This document shows, in pieces, positions 56,661-64,000 of a DNA stretch of 64,000 nt (within the stretch, counting starts at the first letter, position 1; the number at the start of each line of letters is the position of its first letter). A program made the translations under genes and the position numbers. This DNA comes from Aradus depressus (Eukaryota > Arthropoda > Insecta > Hemiptera > Aradidae). Below the pieces are notes generated by a model. The model did no database searches. It was given only the letters and a program-made list of their open reading frames with translations, and was not told the origin of the DNA. The stretch lies in NCBI GenBank assembly GCA_963662175.1, contig OY759217.1, positions 17,424,562 to 17,488,561 of the forward strand. The letters run 5' to 3'.

Positions 56661-57066
56661 ATTCACAAAACTTGCTTACCCAGCTGGGGCTTGGCATTGC
56701 TTTTTTTTAGAACATCAAGTTTCACACATTATTATGTCAACAAGAAACGTGAGATGGACCTGAATAAGCCTGCTTTTACGTTTCCTTATAGAACGATAGT
56801 ACGTAAAACAGGTCGTTCGCTGTTAGTTGGACAGTTTCATAACGAATGATCTTCATCAGGGAGTTAAGCGTCCATTATCGGAATGTCAGTTGAAGAAAAG
56901 TCAATTATCCGAACTTTTTAATTTATTTATTTTTTTGCGAGGGGCCCTACAAAAAATAAAAATTATTTTAAGTTGAATTTCTTGCATGAATTTTGACAAA
57001 CAACTTCTTATTCCAGTCAGTTACACGTCTGAAAGATTTAACAAAAAAAGATACCTATCTGGTGCA

Positions 57067-57401
57067 GAGGGCGCCGGTAGCTCAGTGGTCTGCGTGCTTG
57101 TCTTCTAAGAACGTGGATTCGAAACCCGACCGAGGCCCTTCGTTATTTTATTTGGGAAATAAAATAAACTTAAGTACACCGTCGTTCGGATGGGACGTTA
57201 AGCGATGGTCCCGAGCTCGTACCACGTCAGGTACTCGTTAAAGACCCCTGCCCTAGGTGAATAAAATTTTAGGGTAGGCAAAATTTAGGACTCCCACAGT
57301 TGAGTCGGGATCATGTCCACCAGAGTGACGAAAGAGCGCTCTGGTAGTAGGCGATATGACCTCGTTGTTAAAGCCCGGGCATGAGTCATTCAACCTAACA
57401 T
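57067..57401 (+). mobile_element. SINE-A full-length copy with 12-bp target-site duplication
   Basis: Begins GAGGGCGCCGGTAGCTCAGT, has box B GATTCGAAACC and the body block GATGGGACGTTAAGCGATGG, and ends CATGAGTCATTCAACCTAACA. It is flanked by CTATCTGGTGCA at 57055-57066 and 57402-57413, proving retrotransposition as a unit of about 335 bp. Confidence 0.9.
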
Positions 57402-58649
57402 CTATCTGGTGCACACAAAAATAAATCTGTTTTATTATATTTAGACAAATGTAAATGTTTATGTAGTTCATAAAATAATTGTGAATAAAGATAATTTTTT
57501 CTTTAACCAACTTTTTCTTATTTGCCGTACTTTTTTTAAAAATGGAAGTTTCTTTATATAAACTTTTGATTATCGGATCTATATATTTCCCCAATGAGTT
57601 CCGTTAATCGACGCTCTACTGAACAGTGAAAAATCACCCTGTCAAGGATGTTTCTGAGTCAAACAAGCTTACAAGGGGAGTTGTCAAGAGGATAAATCAA
57701 GAATACTACGACGTTTAAAAGAATCTGAAATCTTCTCTTTCCACAGGCTCAGGAAGTTGGGTCCCTTCCTTTGTCTCCATGAAGACCGGAAGGTTCTTCA
57801 TAGCAGGGAAAGCGAGGAACACACACACAGAAGGAGACGAGAAAACTACCTCCTCCGAAGAGCCGGAATCTCGCTTCAATCAGGGAAATAGAACGAGAGA
57901 GAGAGATAAATACATTTTCTCCTTAAATGCGTCGCAATATAATCCAATTAAATTTATAATCAAATTACATTAAAATATCATCCCGCTGTGGAACGAAATA
58001 TTTATTATTTTAAGTGGAATAAATATTTTAGATTGAAAATGCAAAGACATACTTCTTGAAGCTCTTTCTCAATCCTCTTTTCGATTCGGACAAACTATCA
58101 TAATTGTTAACTTTTCTGGTTCGACCTACCCGTGACAATTCCTGAAATGACATCTTCCTAAATACCTCGAAATACGAACTGGAGGCAGTCATTCGATCCA
58201 CTATTCTTCACTTTCCCTGGAGTTAATCTCTTTCAGTTTAAGAGCTCACCTGTGGCTTTCTTCTTGTGCCTTGCTGCACACTAAATGTTATCTTTGTACT
58301 GCATCCAGACGCAACGAGACCAACACAGCTCTGTGTACTATTGATGTAGAAGATATCCTTCAAGTCTTACTCTCCGGGGCCTAAACTACCTTGTTTTCTT
58401 TCTGAAAAGAAGCTCGTTAAATCTTTTATGAGCCTTTTGACTCTACCATCTCTAAGATGGCGAACATCAAAGAGTACAAGAGGTACCTCTTAGAGGGGGA
58501 GGAAAAACATACAAAAAGTCAAAGACATTATTTACAGAAAATGAACATCTCAATTTTTAAAGAACCATTTTCTTGAGCACACAAAAAAACTCCATACTAC
58601 TGAAGAAATAGTTGATAAATATTATAAAGTAAGTTGAAGATTTGGAGAA

Positions 58650-59065
58650 ATGTATTTCGCAGGATACTTCTATTATCCCAACTTTACAATCCTTCTTCTA
58701 CAATAACCTCTTTGCTAAATATGCGAAAGCTTCTCTTTCTCCATACAATAACTAATATCTTTGGCGTATCGTAGGATACTTCTATTATCCCAACTTCTCA
58801 TTCTTCTTCAATAATAACCTCTTTGCCAAATATGCAAAAGCTTCTCTTTGTCCATACAATAACTAATCTCTTTGGCGTATCGTAGGATACTTCTATTATC
58901 CCAACTTCTCAATTCTTATCTGTACCTCTTTGCAAAAAATGCGCAAAGTTCTCTTTCTCCATTTAATAACTAATCTCATTGGCGTATCGCAGGATACTTC
59001 TATTATCCCAACTTCTCAATTCTTCTTCTATAATAACTTCTTTGCTAAAGATGCGAAACTTTACA
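58650..59065. repeat. minisatellite of about 110-bp units, 3.7 copies
   Basis: GGATACTTCTATTATCCCAA starts at 58662, 58774, 58885 and 58992, each followed by TTCTTCTATAATAACCTCTT and TTTCTCCATACAATAACTAA variants. Spacing is 112, 111 and 107. Confidence 0.9.
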
Positions 59066-59299
59066 ATTCTTCTTCTATGATTACATTACAGCCAAAGATG
59101 CGGTCTCGGTTGTATCCCAGGGCTTAGGAAGTCAGCTGCTGACTCGTCTTATCCTCACCTCGGTCCCGTCAAGTCGGTTTATCGATATCGATTAAATGGA
59201 CTTTATCCCTAACGAACTGCTAATCTTAGTCGACATAAATCCTACGAGTCTGTTGCATCGAAGAGGAAGTAAATAAACGTACAAGTACTTTTTGAAACA

Positions 59300-59560
59300 G
59301 ATTTTTAATAATGGCTGTGGTAGAGGTAAGCCTGCCCTAACCTGGTAAGTGAGGCGTGCCATGTGAAGAGCTGGTTACTTGGCGCTGGCAATATTGGAGG
59401 AAGGGAGTGAGTGGTGTGCAAACAGACACTGCAGGTGGCGCGAGCACCAATATAGTCGGATTTGGTTTCCCCGCCCGCTGTTCTCCCGACCGCTATTGCC
59501 TCCAGCTATCAGCTTCAGTTTTCAAGAGCTCGCCCTGGGGTTCTGCGTTATGAATTTTAA
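59300..59560. other. GC-richer island with a good plus-strand donor
   Basis: AATAATGGCTGTGGTAGAG followed by GTAAGC at 59325 would make a short plus-strand coding exon (MAVVE); the rest is GC-rich without family resemblance. It may be a promoter/first exon of an unseen plus-strand gene or an otd regulatory island. Confidence 0.2.
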
Positions 59561-60489
59561 TAACTTTATACAATAAACAAGCTCCCCTCCAATATACAAC
59601 GATCCTGGCACCATTCAAAACACCCTCTTCTCCGATTGCCTTCAGGCGATTTTTCTGTTTTAAATATAGCACCATCCTTGGGAAAGATGAATTTAATATA
59701 ACCATATATTCAAAACTTTGTTCTTTGTACTTTGAACGGGCTTTGGTGCCAGGGTTGATTAACGAAGCTTGAGGTCTATAAAAACAAACCAAGATTTTCT
59801 GACAAGCCAAACATTGCGTACTGTACGAAACCGTGACGAAAAAGGTCATCATATCAAAGCCAGTGCGTACCCTAGCTAAGTTGTAGAGGGGATAAGTGAC
59901 TTTCTCTGTAGAGTGACGGCGTTATTACTTCATTGTCGTGCTACTGTTGTACTATTACCAACTGATGCCACACGAGGTTATAAGCAATTCTAACAAGTGT
60001 TATGAAAATAATAAACCGTAAAATCAATTACTATTTCTAAAATTATCCCGGATTTTCATCATTGTGATATATTGTAATTACTACACGATTATTGTAAATA
60101 TTGTCAACAATTTAATTGCGACAAATGTATAAATAAAGCCTCTATTTGATAATATCAGATTATAGATATGTGAATATACAGTTAATTTGTATATATATAT
60201 ATTATATATTAATTAATTGACCCCCCCCCCCCCCCCCTGGTCCCCCTCCTATCTTTACTAAATTCCTATTTTATTCCGTTTCATATATTGGAGTATACTA
60301 AGAATGAATTTGGCTTTAGAAGTTACTAACTGTTTCAGAAAACTTTCGGCGTTCTGCAACATTTCGCATCCCTGTCGGGAATCATCATATTTTAAACAGG
60401 ACACCAAGATGTGTAACAGTCTTCAATTTCCCCACATATATCGCAGTTCGGAGTATCAGCGAGTCTCATTAAATGACGGTACTTGATGT

Positions 60490-60812
60490 CACCACGGAGG
60501 TAACGTGCTTGCCTACTAACCTCAAGATCGCGGGGTGGAAACCCGGCCGAGGCCTTTAGGTTTTTTATCTGGGAGATAAAATACCTTGAGCACTCCGTCC
60601 TTTGAATGGGTCGTTAAGCTATGGTCCCGAGCCAATGTTGTCAGGTAGGTACTCTTTAAAGACCCCTCCAGGTATAGAAAATCCATAGTCCTAGATCCTA
60701 TCCCATAGTAGTATCGGGCTCATGTCCACCAGAGCGACGAAAGAGCGCTCTGATATTTGGCGATATGAACTTATAGTTAAAGCCCGGGCATGAGTCACAG
60801 TAACTTATTGTT
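60490..60812 (+). mobile_element. SINE-A copy, head partly lost
   Basis: Starts near GAGGTAACGTGCTTGCC, has GGTGGAAACCCGGCCGAGG, TTTGAATGGGTCGTTAAGC and ends GGGCATGAGTCACAGTAAC. More diverged than the copies at 55707 and 57067. Confidence 0.8.
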
Positions 60813-60848
60813 AATTAATTTAAGTAACTGATGTCATCTACAACCTGT

Positions 60849-61053
60849 TTTTTTTTTTTGGCTTTATGTACAATGCATATTAGCCATAACACTGTGTTAA
60901 ATCTAATTATTTACAACATCCATGGACCCGGGAGGGAGTTCTATCTACGAAATAAAACTCACTCCCGGACGGGATTCGAACCCGCAAACCATGGTGAGAC
61001 CATGCGACCAAAGCCCCACACTATAAACCGCACGGCCACCATGGCCCCCCACA
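60849..61053 (-). mobile_element. SINE-B copy, minus strand
   Basis: Inverse copy of the element at 26898: T run at the left (the A tail), then GAGTTCTATCTACGAAATAA, CGGGATTCGAACCCGCAAAC (box B) and GGCCACCATGGCCCCC. I see no clear flanking duplication. Confidence 0.8.
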
Positions 61054-61254
61054 CATCTATCTTATTTGATGTGTATCTTATTTTAGTTACCATAACCCGA
61101 TGGTATAAATTTTACCAATAAATGAATTTAACAAATAAAATATTGTAAGATACATTATGAATTTTGCTACCAAAATTTCATTACGAAATTTCACACACAC
61201 ACATATACAGACACACAACTATGAAAGTAATTAGACTCACACTGCTATCTATAC

Positions 61255-61480
61255 GATATATAGGGGAAGTTATGTACATATATAGTTTTCAACAAAATTT
61301 CACGTTTCTCAGTCAAATCGACAAGAGGGAAGAGGAGGATTGGGGGAGGCTTAACACAAAACTCTAATAATTGCCATTGTAATGAATGTATCAAAGTGAA
61401 GCGTTTATAAATCAAAACCCTGTAAGGAACACAATTATTAATGTCAGAGGGGCTCGACTCAAAAGTATGAGGACTCAGAA
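61255..61480 (+). repeat. DR1 copy cut by the hAT-like element
   Basis: GATATATAGGGGAAGTTATG, GTCAAATCGACAAGAGGGAA and TTGCCATTGTAATGAATGTA. The hAT-like element begins at 61492 next to it. Confidence 0.65.
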
Positions 61481-61491
61481 CCAGGGGCGTA

Positions 61492-62046
61492 GCCACGGGA
61501 GGGGGGGGGGGGAGGGGGGCACGTGCCACCCCTGGCCAGAGCTAAATACCAAGATACAAATTAAATAAACTAAAAAAATTGTTTTTATTAAAAATTAATT
61601 GCTTGCAAGTTACCAATAGGATCTCCAAATTTCCCGTGCGTCTGATTCCTAAATCAGCAATCAGCTGTTACATAAATGTACATGAACAAAACAAGTCATA
61701 TTACATTTATTTAAAAATACACGAAATCGATCATTTCATTTCCTTGCTCAAAATCTTCATTTATGTTACTTTATACTCTTAAAGCTGATTTTACATGCGC
61801 AGTAAAAATGCAAAGCGCAGCAGTAGCAAATGCACACTATTGGCTGTGAGACATTTAACTCTAAAAGCACAAAAACCATAGCGTGCATTTGCTGCTGCTG
61901 CGCTTTGCATTTTTGCTGCTCATGTAAAGTCAGCTTAAATATAGTCAGTGGTTTACCTTAGGGGGAGCTTCTAGGGGTCCGAGTCTCCCAAATGAATAAC
62001 AAAAAGTCTGCAGCGCTAACCACGGAAACTGCGGGCTATGCCCCTG
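61492..62046. mobile_element. non-autonomous hAT-like element, copy 2
   Basis: Termini CAGGGGCGTAGCC and GGCTATGCCCCTG are 13-bp inverted repeats with one mismatch, flanked by a perfect 8-bp duplication CTCAGAAC (61484-61491 and 62047-62054). The interior matches 976-1480 in inverse orientation and includes an internal inverted repeat at about 61785-61935. It is inserted in a DR1 repeat. Confidence 0.9.
61785..61938. repeat. inverted repeat nested in the hAT-like element
   Basis: Arms begin AAGCTGATTTTACATGCGCA and end in its near-inverse (TGCTCATGTAAAGTCAGCTT), each also carrying AAAAATGCAAAGCGCAGCAG. The equivalent block in copy 1 is at about 1168-1293. It may be an older MITE captured by the hAT-like family, or part of it. 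Confidence 0.7.
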
Positions 62047-62879
62047 CTCAGAACTCTCTATGTAAGTTTTAGAGTGAGAACGACAAAATTTTTTGAACGA
62101 CAACCGACGACGACGTTTTGTTACATATGCCGTTACACACCATTTCTACGGTCTAAAATCATTGTACATTTTAACAACATTATTAATGTTGTCACCTTCT
62201 TTCTCTTCAATAAATATAATTGTTGCTTCTTTCTCTATAGAGAGAGCAGAATTGGCAAAAATTGAATTAGTTTCAGGAGAAAGAAAATTGCAGAGAGCTC
62301 GGATTATTTTGTCTATAGACAGTCATACTTGCAGGAAGACTAAACCGTGAGATCCCCATTAACTGAACGGCACTGAAATATTCCGAAGGTTGCACTTTAC
62401 TCACGACTTAAACGCACCAACACATTTAATATCACTGGCTTTAATTATACAGCGCCAGCCTCGAAATAAAACATAAAAGTTATACAAGCCGACAATTTAG
62501 CTGAAAACTAACTACTATGTTTACAATTTTCCACGCTTCAAGTTATATTTATTTAACTTTTTTTTAAAAATTATTATTATTCTTTTTTATTATTTTTAAT
62601 AAGAGCCATTCTAACAATAAATACCATTTACCAAATACGTCTGACGCCAATTTTCTTTCCAACATCACTAAGAATGTTTCCAACTAGCTGATAGCTGGTT
62701 CATGGTCTATGCGTTAATTATCTCCCATGGTCTATGCGTTAATTATCTCCAGTTGAATGGACAAATGGCCAGTACTTCAATGGTGGGAAGAAGCTAATGA
62801 ATACTGTAGTAGCAGAGGAATGTAATTCTTTTATGCACAACCCCCCTCTCTCAAATACAAATTATATTTGACTTCCTCA

Positions 62880-63700
62880 CATATACGAGGTATAGGGGGA
62901 GTTACGTAATCACTCAGAAAAAAGAAAAAAAATATATAATATATATTATGTATTAATCACCGGCAATGTACGTTTCAATTAAGTTTTCACTAATATGAAG
63001 ATGGCTGATGTAGGTTGTGACTCAGATGGTGGACAGGAATAACTCGTCTGTCTCCATCCATGATATTTTAAATTGTTAATGTTTGTTGTAGATTGTTATT
63101 TATTTATTTTTATTGTTTAGTTTTATTCAAAATTTTTTATCAGGATGGTTCTTTTGTAGACTGCCTGATGATGAGGGAGACCTCGAAAGCCGGCTAGCAT
63201 TACTTAAATAAAAATCTGTGAGAGGTCAGACTACCTTATAAGTTTTCACTCGAAATTTTGAGTCGATGCATTCATTACAACTGCAGTTATTAGAGTGTTT
63301 GCCCCACCCCCCTAATTCACATTACCTTTGACCAATTTGACTGAAAATCAATAGATGTCGTCCTTGAGGGGTTCTGGATACACATATAAAATTCCGTGTT
63401 GATACATTCATTCTATCGGGAGTTATTTTCAGAGGATCGGAAAATATGGATGTCTCTGTGAAGACGATAACTCCCGATAGTATGAATGTATCGGCACAAA
63501 AGTTTATGTGGGTATCCAGAACCCCAGAAAATTGACACCTATTGATTTTCAGCCAAATCGGCCGAAGGGAAGGTTACATAAATGGTGGCATTCGTTTAAC
63601 ACGAAAACTGCCGTTGTAATGAAAATATTGACACACACTCAAAATCCCATAAAGACGAGACATATTAATTTTACGCGAAATCAGCTGAAGGGAAGGGTGG
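62880..63700. repeat. DR1 fragments in both orientations
   Basis: A plus 5' end at about 62880-62920 (ACGAGGTATAGGGGGAGTTA), a minus copy at about 63240-63430 (GAGTCGATGCATTCATTACA to TTCTATCGGGAGTTATT), and a plus copy at about 63440-63700 (CGATAACTCCCGATAGTATG to GCGAAATCAGCTGAAGGGAA). Confidence 0.62.
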
Positions 63701-63929
63701 CTCAGACTAGCACTGGAGGCAGCCCAGGACAGGAGAATTGAGGAGAGGCGGCAATGAGGGAATGATAAGATAGCAGATCACTCGGCCAGCACCGCCTCAT
63801 TGTTCAGGGAGGATCGTCTGGATGGGAATGTGATGACGAGTCGAGCAACGGGATTGTCATGAAAAGAAGCTTCGAGAGCGGTACTTAATAAGGTCGATGG
63901 CAAAAGGAACTTTGAGATCATTATCACAT

Positions 63930-64000
63930 CATACCTGTACAAAACAAGTCATATTACATTTATTTAAATATACATGAATTCGATTATTTCATTTCCTAGC
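63930..64000. repeat. partial copy of hAT-like element interior, cut by window end
   Basis: AAAACAAGTCATATTACATT and the sequence after it match 61687-61745 closely in the same orientation. The left flank does not resemble the outer part of the element, so this copy is truncated, rearranged, or marks a shared module. Confidence 0.65.

Noticed and set aside
56302..56849. Open frames of up to 127 codons around the GC-rich island upstream of otd
   Set aside because: Frames are open on both strands because of composition; no domain recognised. Only the short phase-compatible segment is kept, at low confidence.

Overview
The window is eukaryotic, AT-rich, intron-rich and packed with transposable elements. 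The two recognisable genes, an off-track/PTK7-type receptor pseudokinase and an orthodenticle/Otx homeobox gene, point to an animal. Exon-intron structure, long repeat-filled introns, Tc1/hAT/LINE/SINE content and a SINE tail ending in AACCT repeats fit an arthropod, most likely an insect. The order cannot be fixed from the sequence. A 200-base run of N (49292-49491) is an assembly gap.

Region 1 (1-20512, + strand): the C-terminal part of an off-track (otk/PTK7) gene. Thirteen coding exons from 3427 to 20512 join with consistent phases into about 789 residues: the end of one Ig domain, four further Ig domains, a transmembrane helix, a Ser/Gly-rich juxtamembrane stretch and a tyrosine-kinase-like domain. 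The DFG motif of that domain is replaced by LSA, so it is predicted to be a pseudokinase. The 5' exons (signal peptide and first half of the first Ig domain) are not visible and probably lie upstream of the window. The introns hold a hAT-like MITE, an RTE-like LINE fragment, a broken Tc1 transposon with IR/DR ends, and several foldback elements.

Region 2 (20513-35381): intergenic and repeat-filled. It holds foldback elements, two tRNA-derived SINE families, a long-TIR MITE, a TIR element with GCCCTA subterminal repeats, and many copies of a dispersed repeat (here called DR1) recognised by an ACTCCCGATAGAATGAAT block and an end with GGGGAAGTACATAGTCGGTG.

Region 3 (35382-about 56600, - strand): an orthodenticle/Otx gene, tail to tail with otk. 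Exons are seen at 52336-52460 (N-terminal [10 protein letters not shown]), at 49640 running into the N gap (first two thirds of the homeodomain), at 39268-39484 ([13 protein letters not shown] and a Gln run), at 37155-37333 (WSP motif) and at 35382-35454 (an Otx-tail-like exon). The rest of the homeodomain exon, about 8 codons, is presumably lost in the gap. A candidate first coding exon at 56521-56567 is speculative.

Region 4 (about 53000-64000): no confident gene. It holds SINEs with clean target-site duplications, a minisatellite, GC-richer islands that could be regulatory, and a second hAT-like MITE with a perfect 8-bp duplication.

No CRISPR array, operon, rRNA or functional tRNA gene is present; all tRNA-like sequences are SINE heads. 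The most unusual items are: an 18-bp tandem duplication at the otd homeodomain acceptor that may create alternative tandem splice acceptors; two possible otd C-termini; a recurrent foldback family with a hammerhead-like CTGAYGA...GAAA core; and a SINE family including head-to-head chimeric copies.
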